Shown piece by piece: positions 16,201 through 26,492 of a stretch of 64,000 nucleotides of DNA. Origin of the DNA: Pseudomonas fluorescens Q2-87 (GTDB lineage: Bacteria > Pseudomonadota > Gammaproteobacteria > Pseudomonadales > Pseudomonadaceae). The DNA is taken from NCBI RefSeq assembly GCF_000281895.1, contig NZ_CM001558.1, positions 4,468,556-4,532,555 on the forward strand, in the 5' to 3' direction. The number at the start of each line of letters is the position of its first letter. Position 1 is the first letter of the stretch. The notes beneath the pieces are model-generated. The model made no database searches and was not told the DNA's origin. It saw only the letters and a list, made by a program, of their open reading frames with translations. The translations under genes and the position numbers were made by a program.

Positions 16201-19200
16201 AGAACGCTCATTGATCACGTCTCCCAAGAGGGTGACCATGCTCACATCACGTCCAGCAATAACACCACCGGCCTTATTAATGATGTTATTGCCTGCCAGC
16301 AGATCCAACCGCGCACCCGCTTCGATCAGGCCACTGTTAACAAGATCGTTACCCGCCGAAGCACTAAGGTTGTTAGTCGCCCGCAAAGTACCGGCGTTCA
16401 TCAAATCCTGACCAGCAATCAGCTTGACATCCGCCCCCTGAATCAACGCCCCGTTCGGCGCCAGGCGATTATTGGCCTGGGCCATGTACAGCACTGGTAC
16501 CAGCACCTTTTCGCCGTTCACCTCATGCTCTTCCAGCCAGACGATGTCATGGGTCAACGCCGCGACTTGTTCCGAGGTCAGCGTCACGCCCACCGACAGG
16601 CCGAGTTCCTGTTTGCTGGCGATGGCGTTGTTCATCAGGTACTTGAACATGTCCTCATTTGAGGTTTGGCCGTCGATAAAGCGCTGGCCGGTGCGGGCAA
16701 CTACTGCTTCCTGGATCAACTTCTGCTCATAGAAACCATCGCCCAGACGCTTGGCGCTTACATCCGGGTCGTAGCCTAGATTTTTTAGCAGGTAATCCGA
16801 ACTCATGAATGACTTAAGGTCGGTGAGCACCGGATTGGTCTCGATCAGGTATTTTTGCGGCTTGGATTTGAAAGAGGTGTCCGGTAAGCCTTGAACCCGA
16901 GTGACTGTCAGGGCGGCCATTGGTGTGGTGACCACATTACCGGCCAGCGGGACGAGGTTGGTCGTTGGGTTCAGACTGGTACCGTCGACATTGACAGCCT
17001 CCACTTGGGTAACGGCGACAGAGCCGCTGTGGCGGGCGGGCATTGGTGTAGAGTGGCCGCCGCTTTCAACGGGGGCACTGACGTTGAGCGCACTGACGCT
17101 CACATTGCTGTCGGTGGTTTGACGAATGGTCGCGATCAGTTGTCGATCGCTGGAGGCCACTGGGGCGCTAGCACCGATCTGTACGCTACGCGCCTGTGTA
17201 TCAGGCAGGTCCTGCTGACGCTGGGCGGTGCTGATCGAGGCGCTGTTCATGCTCCAGCTTTGTGGCCCGGAGTTGACTTGGGTCGCCTTTTGAGCCGACC
17301 CGCCTTGGCCGCTCAAGCGAAACAGACCGTTTTGCCCCGTGGGTAAAGTGAAACCCGGCAGAGTCAATGGATTGACCTGTTGTTGTGCGAGGTTGGGCGG
17401 GAGCTGACCATTGATCTGTATAACGGCCGGCGTCACCTGGCCGCTGAGTTGGGTCGAGCCAACTTTGGAGGCACCACCGGTTAAAGTGACACCTTCACGC
17501 ACTACACTGTTGGTGAGGTTTTGGCTTGCATTGATGTGCACCGCACCGCCGGCCTGTACGACGGCACTGGCGAAGTTCGAGGGACCATCGTAGGTGATGG
17601 TGTTTTCAAAGAAGACACCGTTCTTTACAAAAGCGGGAGCGTCGGTGCGCACGCCGTCGCTGTAATGTGCTGGGGTAAAACTGTAGTGCCCACCGGCAAA
17701 CTCCGCCCATATCCCGCCGAAGTTGAAGAAACGCATCGCTTCGCCCCCACTGAGGCGTCCCCCTACACGGGAGATGGACTCAACACCCTGACTGTTCCAT
17801 ACGTGCAAATTTGGGCTAATAAAGTCGCCATCCCGATATCCGGCAGCTCCCGAATCATAGGAAGGGTCATTGGCGGCGTTGTAATCCATGATCTGATGCC
17901 ACCGTGACAAGTTGTCGCCGGGGGCCGAGAGCGAGCGTCTAACGCTGTAATCGCCCACCGCCGCCCCCTCGTTGGTGAAGCTCTGCAGGTTCAACGTCAG
18001 GTCATTGCCTGCGCTGATGGTCGAGGCGTTGTTGAGCAGCTCTCGACCGTTGCCCGTAAAATTTCGACCTGCCGCGATACTGGCGGATGCAGAGTCCTGG
18101 ACGATTTGTGAGTGGTAGTTCTCCACCCAAACCAGATATCCGGGAAAGTGCGGTTGAAAGCCATCAAACGAAGAACACGAATAACACTGAACCCCGATAG
18201 CACCCGACACCAACCCACCCGTAGCCTCGAACACATCCTTGCGGTTCTCGATACGATCCGCCGCCAGGTTCAAGTCGCCGCCGCTTTCAATCGATGCCGA
18301 GATATTGGCAATCGAAGCGCTCCAGGCGTTGCTGTCATCGCGACTGATGCTGATATTGCCCGTGCCATAGACATCGGCAAAACGGTTGGTGAAGTCGTTC
18401 ACGCGCAACGCCATGTCCGCGCCGCTGAAGATCAAGCCATTCTGGTTGAGCAGGCTGGACGCGACCAGGCGCAGGTTGCCGCCGCTGCCCAGCGTCCCGT
18501 AGTTGTTGATTGAGCCGGCATTGACAGTCAGGGCGGAGGCGGCAGTCATGCGACCGTAGTTGTTGAGTTGTCCACCGATATTGAGTGTGGCGTCTCCCCC
18601 GCTGGCGATGCTGCCCCCGCTGCCCAGATTCATCGAGGCTGCCGTCAGGGCCAGGTTACCCAGGCTGCTGTAGCGCCCGTTGCCATCATAGCCCCCACCC
18701 AACGTAAGACTGATCGAACCATCACTGGCAATCAGCCCATCGTTACTCCAATTCCCCCCACTCCCCACCAGGCTGGTAGAAGCCAGCAACTGCCCAGAAC
18801 CCGTTTGAGTCAGGTTGTTCACGTTGACGGTCAGTCGCCCCGCCTGGATTACGCTGCTGTTGGTCCAGTTGTCAGCGGTCAGCGTCAACCCGCCACGCGT
18901 GACGAGGCTGCCGCCTGCGTTGGTGATGTTGGCCGTGGAGATATCAAAGACGCCGCTGCCCACATGCAACAGGCTGCCGCCCAGGTTCTGGAAGCGTGAC
19001 GCGTTGAGGATCAGGTCACTGTTAGCGCTTTCAACCGTGCCGTTGCGGTTATCAAACAACCCACCAATCTGAAAGTCGGTCTTGCCACCGCTACCCAACG
19101 CCCGCAACTGCCCAGTCTGGTTATCCAGGCTCGCCGCCTTGATCGCCAGGGTGCTGTCGCTCTCGATAATCCCCAGGCGGTTGTTCAACGCGCCGGTGAG

Positions 19201-22200
19201 GTTCAGATCGATCTGGCTGCCGGCAATCTGCCCGTCGTTATCTCCGCTGTTATCGAAGTCGTTACCGGTGACGCTGACCTTGCCCTTGGCATAGAGGCCG
19301 CCGTTGCGGTTATCGAAGTTGCGGGTTGCGACGATGGCGTCACCGGTCTGCGCCGAGATGCGCCCGCCGTAGTTGTCGACTCCGCCCAGCGCGGTCAGGC
19401 TCAGGCGTTGGGCCTGGGTGATGCCGCCCTGGCGGTTGTTGTTCAGGTCGTAGCCGTTTTTCAGCACGCCGGTCAGTTGCGTGGTGAGCAGACCTTGCAG
19501 GCTGGCGAGTACGCCGCCGCGGTTATCGACATCGCGCCCGACTAGAGTCACGTCACCGGCCTTGGCTTGAATGCGCCCGCTCTGGTTGTCGATATCGCCA
19601 GCCACGGTGAGTTTCAAAGCGCCCTGGCTTTGCACGACACCCTTGCCGTTGCCAAGGCTGGCCGCGTCGATTTGCACGCCGCCGTTCTGGCTGTAGATCA
19701 AGCCATCGGCGTCGTTCTGCACCGCGCCTGCGGTATTCAGGATGAGTTGATCATTGGCCGCGACGGTGCCGCGATTGCGGTTGTCCAGGCCGCCGGTGAG
19801 CAGGGTCAGCAGGCCTTGGCTGGCGATCTGGCCGCCCTGGTTGTTGATTTGCGTAGCGCGTTCGACGCGCAGTGGGCCGGCGCTGGCGATCTTGCCATTG
19901 GTGTTGGTCAGGGCGCCGAGCAAGTCCAAGGTCACGGCGGCGTTGCCGATCAGGTTGCCGCCGCTGTTATCCAGGCTGGTGCCGGTGAAGCTCAGGGCTT
20001 TTAGGGCGTTGACAGTGCCGCCGGCATTGCCCAGGGCCATGGCATTCATGACCAACAGAGCGCCGCTGTCGATCAAGCCGCCTTGGGCGTTGTTCAGCAA
20101 ACCACCGGTGACGGTCAGGGTTTGGTCGCTGCCACTGGACAGAATACCGCCACGGTTGTCCAGGCTGGCGGCGCTGACGGTGAGTTTGTTCTGGCCGACC
20201 AGCGCACCGGCACCGCTGTTGAGCAGCGCCCCGCTGAGGGTCACGCCGATGTCTCCATTGCGGCTGGAGAGCGTGCCGTTGTTGCGGTTGTCGAGGCTGG
20301 TGCCGTTGACATCCACACCCTGCCAGCCGGAGATCAAGCCGTTCTGGTTGAGCAAGGTGTCGCCGTCGAGACTCAGGTTCTGGCTGCTGATCAGCTTGCC
20401 GCCGCTGTTGTCGAGCTTCTGGCCGCTGAGAGTGAAGCTTTGGCTACTGGAAATCTCGCCGCCCTGGTTGTCCAGGTTGCGCAGGCCGTTGAGGGTCAGC
20501 GGGCCCTTTGCGGTGATGAGGCCATTGCGGTTGTTCAGGTCATGATTGCCCAGGTTCAGCGTGAGGGCCTTCTCGCCCAGCAAGCGCCCGCCGTTTTGCG
20601 TCAATGCGGCCAAGGTCAGGTTCATGTCGCCCTTGGTCGACATCTCACCGCCGTTGCTGGAATCCAGCGAGTCGGCGCGAAGGGTGAGGTTGGCCTGGGC
20701 GTTGATCAGGCCGTTGGCGCTGTTGTTCAGCGCCATGGCATCGAGGACCAACGCGTCGCCCGCCAGCACACTGCCGCCCTGGTTGTTCAAATTGCCGCTG
20801 TTGATTGTCAGTAACTGCGCGGCGTTGATGAGCCCCTGTGCCTGGTTATCCAGTTGCTGATCGATCGCCAGGACAAGATTGCCGCGACTGGTGAGCGTGC
20901 CGCCGTTGTTGTTCAGGCTTTGCGCCTGGGCATCGACGCTGGCCGCGCCAATCATGCCTTTGACGTTGTTCAGTGCCTGGGCGATGCGCAGGGTCAGGCC
21001 CTGGTTGCTGAGCAGCCGGCCGGCATCGTTGTTGAGGTTTTTAGCCGTCAGGGTGAAGGCTTGGGCGCTGGAGATTTCACCGCCCTGGTTGTTCACGCCG
21101 TTGAGGTTTTTCAGCAACAGCGTGCCAGGGGCATTGATCAAGCCGCCCTGATTGTTGAGCTGGCCGTTGTTCAGGTCCAGGCTCAGCGAGGTGTTGCTGA
21201 ACAGTTGACCGCCCTGTTGATCCAGGCCGGACACCGATGCGGTCAACGCACCTTGGCTGCCGATGCGTCCGCCGTCCTGGTTGGTGACCTGGGCAGCGTT
21301 GAGGCCCAGCGTGCTGCCGCTGTTGAGGCGGCCGCTCTGGCTATTATTGAACGCGCCGGTGGTAACGGTGACCGCGCCTTTGCCGCTGATGCTGCCCTGC
21401 TGGCGGTTGTCCAGTAAGGTACTGGTCAGCAGCAACGCGCCGTCAGTCACCAGCTCGCCGCCTTGGTTGTCGAGTCGCCCCAGGCTCTGCACGGTAAGGT
21501 CCGCCGCGCTGGAGAGACTGCCCCCGGTGTTGCTCAGGTTGGCCGCGCTGACCTTCAACGTGCCTTCGCTGCTGAGCTGGCCTTGGGCGTTGATCAGATC
21601 GCTGCTCAGATCGATGCGTTGATTTTGTTGGCTGATCAAAAAGCCGCCGCTGTTATCCAACGATCCGCCGTCGAGGCTCAACTGGGCCTTGGCACTGAGC
21701 AAGCCTTTGGTGCGGTTGAGCACTTTGTCCACGGTCAACTTCAACGTTTGGCCGGCGAACACCTGGCCGCCATCGCTGTTGTCGAAGCTCTGGCCGGTCA
21801 GCGTGATGTCGGCAGTGCCCGTCAGCTCGCCGCCACGGTTGTCGAGCTCATCAACATTGAGATCCAGCGCTTTTGTCGCGCCGACCAGACCGGCCTGACG
21901 ATTGTCGAGGCTCGACGCTTTCAGCGTCAGGGCGTCGGTGCTGACCAGCGTGCCTTTACGGTTATCCATTGTGGCGACGGTGGCGGTGAGCCCGGTCTTG
22001 CCGGCGATACTGCCGGCACGGTTGTCCAGGCGATTGGCAACCAGTAGCAACGCACCGTCGGCAATCAACGAACCGCGCTGGTTGTCGAGTGTGTTTTTAA
22101 CGTTCAGGTCAAGCTGAGCACGGCTGCTGATCAGGCCGTCGCTGTTGTCCAGGCTGTCGCTGCGACTGTCCACGGACGCGGCGGAGATGACCCCTTTGGC

Positions 22201-25200
22201 GTTGTTCAACGCCTGCGCAGTTCTGAGCGTCAGGCCTTGGTTGCTGATCAGTTTGCCGCCGCTGTTATCGAGGTTCTGCGTCGCCAGGGTGAATGCCTGT
22301 TGGCTGGAGATTTCTCCGTTCTGGTTGTTGACGTCCTTTAGGTTGCTCAACAGCAACACACCGGCGGTGTTGATCAAGCCGCCCTGGTTATTCAACTGGC
22401 CCTGATTCATGTCCAGGCTCAGGCTGGTGTTGCTGAACAATTCGCCTAGCTGTTGATCGAGCCCGGTGACCGACGCGGTCAAGGCCTGGCTGCTGGCGAT
22501 ACGGCCAGCGGCGTTATTCACCTGGGCTGCAGTGAGTTTGAGCGTATTGCCCGAGGTCAGGCGCCCACCCTGGCTGTTGTCAAGCGCACCGGTGGTGACT
22601 TGGGTCGCGGCCTTGCCCGAAACCAGGCCCTTTTGGCTGTTGTCCAGACTGGCGCTTTTGAGGGTCAAGGTGGCATCGGTGCTGATGGAGCCGCCCTGGT
22701 TAATCAATCCATCCGCGCTGGTAATCGTCAACGCACCCGCGCTGCCCAGGCTGCCAGCAGAGTTGTCGACGCTGCCCGCGTTGACTGTCAGTTCGCCCTC
22801 GCTGCTGATCAGGCCTTTGCTGTTCAACAGTGCGCGATCGAGCGTGATCACCAAGCCATTTAGGCTATCGAGTGCGCCTTCGCTGTTGTCGAATGTGCGA
22901 CCGATCACGCTTATGCTGCCTTGGGCGTGGATCAGGCCTTTGCTCTGGTTGATGAGCTGATCGACTTTCAATTCAAGGTCAGTGCCGGCAATCAGTTTGC
23001 CGCCCGCGCTGTTGTCCAGCCGCTGGCCGCCGACCTTCACACCCAAACCGGCGGACAGTTCGCCCGCGCGGTTATCGATCTGCCCGACCTGCACACTCAG
23101 CGCTTTTGTGGTGCCGACCAATCCGCCGTTGCGGTTATCCAGTGTGCTGCCGGTCAGGTTCAGATTACCCTGGGACACCAGTGCACCGCCCTGCTGCTGC
23201 AAGGTATCGATGACAGCGGTGAGGTCGGTCTGGCTGGAGATGCGACCGAGGCCGTTCTGCACTTCGGCGGCTTTGAGGTTGAGCGGGCCGACGCTGGTCA
23301 ACAGGCCGCCGCTGTTATCCAGTCGCGTGCCTTCGACGTTAATGCCGGCCTTGCCGGTAATCAGGCCGTTGTTACGGTTGTCCAGTTGCGCGACCGTCAG
23401 TTGCAACGCTTTATCAGCGCGAATGTTGCCGCCGCGGTTGTCGAGCGAATCGCTGCGCACGGTCAACAGGTCATTGCCGGTCAGACGACCGCCACGGTTG
23501 TCGAAACGGCCGGTTTGCAGATTGAGCACGCCTTTGGCAGCCACCGTACCCAGCAGCTGATTGTCCAGTAGGCCGCTGATGCGCGCGGTCAGGGTGCCGT
23601 CGCTGATCAGCTGTCCGCCGTTGCGGTTGTCCAGGCTCGCCGCCTGGATACTCACGACCTTGCCCGAACCGAGCACACCGTTGCGGTTGTCCAGCGCTCC
23701 GCCAAGGGTGACGTTCAAGGCATTGTCGCCCAGGACCTGGCCGTTGCTGTTATCGAGCGCCATCGCGTTGAGCCGGGTCAGGCCAGCGCTGGAGATTTCG
23801 CCATCCAGGTTGTTCAGCGTCCCGTCAACATTGACGGTCAGGTCGGCGTCGCTGCCCAAGGTGCCACCGCTGTTATCCAGACTGGCTGCGCGCACCTCAA
23901 GGCCATTGGCCGAGACAAGACCTTTGGCATTGCTCAATGTTTGGGCAACAACCAGGTTGAGGCTCTGCTTGCTGACGATAGAGCCGGCACTGTTGTCCAG
24001 GCTCGTGGCGACCAGGCTGAAGGCCTTGTCGCTGGATATCTCACCCTCGCGGTTGTTGACCGCCGCCAGGTTTTTCAACACCAGCAGACCCGGGGTGGTG
24101 ATCAGACCGCCCAGATTATTCAATTGCCCGTGGTTGAGGTCGAGGGCAAGGCTGGTGTTGCTGACCAATTGGCCGTTCTGTTGATCCACACCGGTGACGC
24201 TGGCCTCCAGGGCCTTGGCGCTCGCTATGCGACCGTCGGCGTTATTCACCTGGCCTGCCTTTAGCCGCAATGTGTCGCCGCTGATGACGCTACCGCCGAG
24301 GTTGCTCAGGGTCGCGGCGCTGTCGATGTTCAATGCGCCGATGCTGGATATTTGACCGGCGTCGTTATTCACCCCGGCTGCTTTGATACTGGCCGTGGTG
24401 TCGCTTTTCACGCTGCCTTGAGCGTTGAGCAACTGACCACGCAGGGCCAGGTTCAAACCTTGTTGGGCATAAAGCGAACCCTGGCGGTTGTCCACTTGAC
24501 TCGCTTCAACGGCCAAAGTGGCACGGGTGGAAACCAGACCCTTGCTTTGGTTGATCAGGCGTTCGAGCGTCAGGCGCAGGTCGCCGTAGGCAATCAATTT
24601 GCCGCTGCTATTGTCCAGCTCGCTGCCGGCCAGCACCAAAGCACCCTGGCTCGACACTTCGCCGCCTCGGTTATCGAGCTTGCCGACGTTGAGGCCTGCA
24701 GCCTGGGTGGTGGTGACCACGCCGCCCTGGCGATTGTCCAGGCTCGCCGCGCTGAGGGTCAGCAGCCCCGCCGATGAGAGCAGACCGGCCTGATTGAGCA
24801 ACTGCGCCGAGAGGGTGGCCGTGAGTGCGCCGTCACTGAGCAGACGACCGGCGGTGTTATCCAGCGACGCAGCATTGAGTCGGGCGCCCTTGGTGGCGGT
24901 GAGGCGACCGCTCTGGTTGTTCACCTGGCCGCTGGCATTGATGTCCAGTACTTGCCCGGCTGATACCAGGCCCGCCACGTTATCCAGGGCAGCGACGCGC
25001 AACGTGACGTTACCCAGACTGTTGAGTTGGCCGCTGCTGTTATTCAACTGCCCAATATTGGCCGTCAGGCTGCCATTGCTGCTGACGAGGCCTTGCACGT
25101 TGATGAGCTTATCGGCAGTTAAATCCAGGGTGTTGCTGCTCAGCACCCGCCCTTTGTTCTGGTTGTCCAGAGTCGCGGCTTTGACCGAGGTGGCTTGCCC

Positions 25201-26469
25201 GGCGCTCAACGTCCCGCCCTGGTTGTTCAGCGTTTGCGCAACGTTGGCCGTCAGGCTACGACTGGCGACGATGCTCTTGCCGTTGTTGTTCAGGTTCTGC
25301 GCCGTAACGCTCACATCACCCGTCGCATTGCGCGTGGTATCGGCGTTGACGCCGGCTTCGATGATGCCGTTGTTGCTCAATAGCCCACCGGCGTTGAGCA
25401 CGATGCTGTCGCGCGCCGCGAGGGTTTGCTGGTTGGTCAGGTCACCTTGGGTTTGAACGTTCAGCGCAGTGCCGGCATAAACCGGTCCCTGGGCGTTGAG
25501 ACTGGCGGCCTTGACGCTCACCGCACCGCTGGCGGATGTCTCTGCCAGGCTCAACTGACCGTTGGCGTCGAGCTGGATATCACCGCCGCTGGCGATCAGT
25601 TTGCCGTCCAGCTTCACCCCGACACCGGCCTCGGTGCCCACCAGTTTGATGGCCCCGGCGTACATGCCACCCAGCGCCGAAGAGTCGATGGCCAGTTGCG
25701 GTTTGGCGCTGCCATCATCCGCGCGGGCGGTGGCGTTGAGGGTGTTGGCGTCGACGTCGTTGCGGCCGGCGACGATGGTCAGGTTTTTCGCCTGGATCTC
25801 GGCGTTGATTTTCGCGCTGCGGGTGATGATTTCGAAACGGTCGACATTGTTCGCATTGAGGCCCGCGCCTTCGATGGCGACGCTGCCCTGGTCCACTTGA
25901 TAGCGGTTCAATTGGCCATTTTCGACAATCGGCTTACCGGTGCTCAAGGTCACTTGCGGGCTGTTGATGAAGCCGCAGCCGTTGCAAGTGATGCCGTAGG
26001 GGTTGGCGACGATGACGTGAGCCGACTGCCCCGCTACTTCGGTATAGCCGCGCAATTGGCTGGGGTTGCCGCCGTTGACTTCGTTGAGGATGGTCGTGGC
26101 GGCCGTGCCATTGAGATTCGGGTTGCCGAGGATGATCCCGCCCAACTGAGTCGATTGGGTGCGGGACGTGGCGTTGTTGAGGATCACACCGTTGCTGCCG
26201 ACGTTGTAATCGCTGAACTGGTTATGAGACAGGCCGTTGCCGTTGGGCTTGGCGATGTTGACGATGGGCACGCCGTTGCCTGCCCGGTCCAGGCCGGTGC
26301 CCGGCGCACTGACCACAATGCCTTCGGCCTGGGCCCACATCGGCTGCCAGAACATGACGTTGGCCAACAGGAACGCCAGGCCACGCTTGGGCATGCCCCA
26401 GAATTGCTCGCGGGGTTGCAAGGCAGCAGAAGGTTGGCGGGCCAGGAAAGTGTATTGGCGGTCGTCCAT
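13234..26469 (-). CDS. cdiA: CdiA/FhaB-family contact-dependent inhibition exoprotein
   Basis: 4411 residues from ATG 26469 (TTG 26475 is an alternative). Order of parts: an extended signal region (ending WQPMWAQAEG); a two-partner-secretion domain to about residue 300 with NPYGITCNGCGF; about 2250 residues of FHA-1 repeats (LDNRGG..LxS..); a non-repeat central region about 2690-3320, probably including receptor binding; FHA-2 repeats about 3330-3720; a DUF637 region about 3790-3990 (GLGPAAQLIIAILMTVLLGP); then YNNLNHHDM near 4045 in place of VENN, and a variable toxin tail with GLQHIYKRHEVDF. The frame is uninterrupted. The toxin tail may be a BECR-type nuclease (inference). Export needs CdiB, which is disrupted here. 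Confidence 0.92.
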   Translation of the reverse strand: MDDRQYTFLARQPSAALQPREQFWGMPKRGLAFLLANVMFWQPMWAQAEGIVVSAPGTGLDRAGNGVPIVNIAKPNGNGLSHNQFSDYNVGSNGVILNNATSRTQSTQLGGIILGNPNLNGTAATTILNEVNGGNPSQLRGYTEVAGQSAHVIVANPYGITCNGCGFINSPQVTLSTGKPIVENGQLNRYQVDQGSVAIEGAGLNANNVDRFEIITRSAKINAEIQAKNLTIVAGRNDVDANTLNATARADDGSAKPQLAIDSSALGGMYAGAIKLVGTEAGVGVKLDGKLIASGGDIQLDANGQLSLAETSASGAVSVKAASLNAQGPVYAGTALNVQTQGDLTNQQTLAARDSIVLNAGGLLSNNGIIEAGVNADTTRNATGDVSVTAQNLNNNGKSIVASRSLTANVAQTLNNQGGTLSAGQATSVKAATLDNQNKGRVLSSNTLDLTADKLINVQGLVSSNGSLTANIGQLNNSSGQLNSLGNVTLRVAALDNVAGLVSAGQVLDINASGQVNNQSGRLTATKGARLNAASLDNTAGRLLSDGALTATLSAQLLNQAGLLSSAGLLTLSAASLDNRQGGVVTTTQAAGLNVGKLDNRGGEVSSQGALVLAGSELDNSSGKLIAYGDLRLTLERLINQSKGLVSTRATLAVEASQVDNRQGSLYAQQGLNLALRGQLLNAQGSVKSDTTASIKAAGVNNDAGQISSIGALNIDSAATLSNLGGSVISGDTLRLKAGQVNNADGRIASAKALEASVTGVDQQNGQLVSNTSLALDLNHGQLNNLGGLITTPGLLVLKNLAAVNNREGEISSDKAFSLVATSLDNSAGSIVSKQSLNLVVAQTLSNAKGLVSANGLEVRAASLDNSGGTLGSDADLTVNVDGTLNNLDGEISSAGLTRLNAMALDNSNGQVLGDNALNVTLGGALDNRNGVLGSGKVVSIQAASLDNRNGGQLISDGTLTARISGLLDNQLLGTVAAKGVLNLQTGRFDNRGGRLTGNDLLTVRSDSLDNRGGNIRADKALQLTVAQLDNRNNGLITGKAGINVEGTRLDNSGGLLTSVGPLNLKAAEVQNGLGRISSQTDLTAVIDTLQQQGGALVSQGNLNLTGSTLDNRNGGLVGTTKALSVQVGQIDNRAGELSAGLGVKVGGQRLDNSAGGKLIAGTDLELKVDQLINQSKGLIHAQGSISVIGRTFDNSEGALDSLNGLVITLDRALLNSKGLISSEGELTVNAGSVDNSAGSLGSAGALTITSADGLINQGGSISTDATLTLKSASLDNSQKGLVSGKAATQVTTGALDNSQGGRLTSGNTLKLTAAQVNNAAGRIASSQALTASVTGLDQQLGELFSNTSLSLDMNQGQLNNQGGLINTAGVLLLSNLKDVNNQNGEISSQQAFTLATQNLDNSGGKLISNQGLTLRTAQALNNAKGVISAASVDSRSDSLDNSDGLISSRAQLDLNVKNTLDNQRGSLIADGALLLVANRLDNRAGSIAGKTGLTATVATMDNRKGTLVSTDALTLKASSLDNRQAGLVGATKALDLNVDELDNRGGELTGTADITLTGQSFDNSDGGQVFAGQTLKLTVDKVLNRTKGLLSAKAQLSLDGGSLDNSGGFLISQQNQRIDLSSDLINAQGQLSSEGTLKVSAANLSNTGGSLSSAADLTVQSLGRLDNQGGELVTDGALLLTSTLLDNRQQGSISGKGAVTVTTGAFNNSQSGRLNSGSTLGLNAAQVTNQDGGRIGSQGALTASVSGLDQQGGQLFSNTSLSLDLNNGQLNNQGGLINAPGTLLLKNLNGVNNQGGEISSAQAFTLTAKNLNNDAGRLLSNQGLTLRIAQALNNVKGMIGAASVDAQAQSLNNNGGTLTSRGNLVLAIDQQLDNQAQGLINAAQLLTINSGNLNNQGGSVLAGDALVLDAMALNNSANGLINAQANLTLRADSLDSSNGGEMSTKGDMNLTLAALTQNGGRLLGEKALTLNLGNHDLNNRNGLITAKGPLTLNGLRNLDNQGGEISSSQSFTLSGQKLDNSGGKLISSQNLSLDGDTLLNQNGLISGWQGVDVNGTSLDNRNNGTLSSRNGDIGVTLSGALLNSGAGALVGQNKLTVSAASLDNRGGILSSGSDQTLTVTGGLLNNAQGGLIDSGALLVMNAMALGNAGGTVNALKALSFTGTSLDNSGGNLIGNAAVTLDLLGALTNTNGKIASAGPLRVERATQINNQGGQIASQGLLTLLTGGLDNRNRGTVAANDQLILNTAGAVQNDADGLIYSQNGGVQIDAASLGNGKGVVQSQGALKLTVAGDIDNQSGRIQAKAGDVTLVGRDVDNRGGVLASLQGLLTTQLTGVLKNGYDLNNNRQGGITQAQRLSLTALGGVDNYGGRISAQTGDAIVATRNFDNRNGGLYAKGKVSVTGNDFDNSGDNDGQIAGSQIDLNLTGALNNRLGIIESDSTLAIKAASLDNQTGQLRALGSGGKTDFQIGGLFDNRNGTVESANSDLILNASRFQNLGGSLLHVGSGVFDISTANITNAGGSLVTRGGLTLTADNWTNSSVIQAGRLTVNVNNLTQTGSGQLLASTSLVGSGGNWSNDGLIASDGSISLTLGGGYDGNGRYSSLGNLALTAASMNLGSGGSIASGGDATLNIGGQLNNYGRMTAASALTVNAGSINNYGTLGSGGNLRLVASSLLNQNGLIFSGADMALRVNDFTNRFADVYGTGNISISRDDSNAWSASIANISASIESGGDLNLAADRIENRKDVFEATGGLVSGAIGVQCYSCSSFDGFQPHFPGYLVWVENYHSQIVQDSASASIAAGRNFTGNGRELLNNASTISAGNDLTLNLQSFTNEGAAVGDYSVRRSLSAPGDNLSRWHQIMDYNAANDPSYDSGAAGYRDGDFISPNLHVWNSQGVESISRVGGRLSGGEAMRFFNFGGIWAEFAGGHYSFTPAHYSDGVRTDAPAFVKNGVFFENTITYDGPSNFASAVVQAGGAVHINASQNLTNSVVREGVTLTGGASKVGSTQLSGQVTPAVIQINGQLPPNLAQQQVNPLTLPGFTLPTGQNGLFRLSGQGGSAQKATQVNSGPQSWSMNSASISTAQRQQDLPDTQARSVQIGASAPVASSDRQLIATIRQTTDSNVSVSALNVSAPVESGGHSTPMPARHSGSVAVTQVEAVNVDGTSLNPTTNLVPLAGNVVTTPMAALTVTRVQGLPDTSFKSKPQKYLIETNPVLTDLKSFMSSDYLLKNLGYDPDVSAKRLGDGFYEQKLIQEAVVARTGQRFIDGQTSNEDMFKYLMNNAIASKQELGLSVGVTLTSEQVAALTHDIVWLEEHEVNGEKVLVPVLYMAQANNRLAPNGALIQGADVKLIAGQDLMNAGTLRATNNLSASAGNDLVNSGLIEAGARLDLLAGNNIINKAGGVIAGRDVSMVTLLGDVINERSVGATGDNTHLHREFVDSAARIEAANDLSINAGRDFISNGGVLDSGRDTRIDAGRDVSIVTAEQRNSGNLGKQTSSIIQYGSSLDIGRDMTIRAGRDIAEIGSQIDAKRDIGMTAVENILLSSAADETHSYSKSKKLTTQEDHVKQVGSSLTAGGDVTLDAGKDMTLISTRITAGDEAYLVAGDKLELLAAQDSDYSLYDKKKKGSWGSKQTQRDEVTKVINVGSEITTGGDLTLVSGGDQRYQAAELNSGNDLIIDSGGDITFEGVKDLRQESHEKSKSSAVWFTMKGKGRTDETLRQSELTAQGDLMINAVGKIHADVRQINKQTVTESIDAMVKADPKLAWLKELDAQGGVDWRQVQEIHTSFKYSNSGLGPAAQLIIAILMTVLLGPAGAGLSGATLAGAASLATTGTVATINNKGDLGAGLKAVVSKDGLTDAAIATITAGVADKYLGNMTMTKQVNGKTVIDLGSIEAVSHFAGQQLINNASAAAIAKAFGRDVTLASILQSTVYNTLAAYSFDQVGNLDLKTGSPEKIALHALVGGMIAEASGSDFAVGAMAAGVNETFANQLRRMSAQMSPEYRDHLMLMASQLLGVVAAAAVAGDDANSLQTGSYVAGNATQYNNLNHHDMSDFVGDMNACGTNETCQKNTWVGGKYEQRSNEITDWSEKAVSGAFAKSLLTSIQGGLTALQDLKCTTPTCTQYKDTLTERALDDLTNLAKVTDQWENATSLAALVIPGSGGARGPGAGEGGVSPRVQAALDKFQEAKAVRNGASTGKNGGIAEQATLPTGYREGTSAGAAFNTTGGLPDGYRRVINTKTGNTEVLAADGKLYLETSNGLTPKAGGNLSGLVEAENSIAGAKGVSGSTLTRDELISGLPVGTKITPENVVDIRRLPDGRTVWLENGTDAAGLQHIYKRHEVDFINKGISRDDIPNVVMNALERGKVVGTNGSANVYRITYNGVEQNIAVGVGSNGFVVRANPVSSWKPLP

Positions 26470-26492
26470 GATCAAGTCTCGTCGCAGCGAAA

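Noticed and set aside
15253..16662. Long plus-strand open frames (also 18568-26496) opposite cdiA
   Set aside because: They follow the repeat structure of cdiA in antisense, show no ribosome binding sites and no family signatures.
18700..25570. Regularly spaced short repeats resembling a CRISPR array
   Set aside because: They lie inside one open frame, vary in sequence, and encode the FHA-1 motif LDNRGG; spacers are not unique sequences of constant length.
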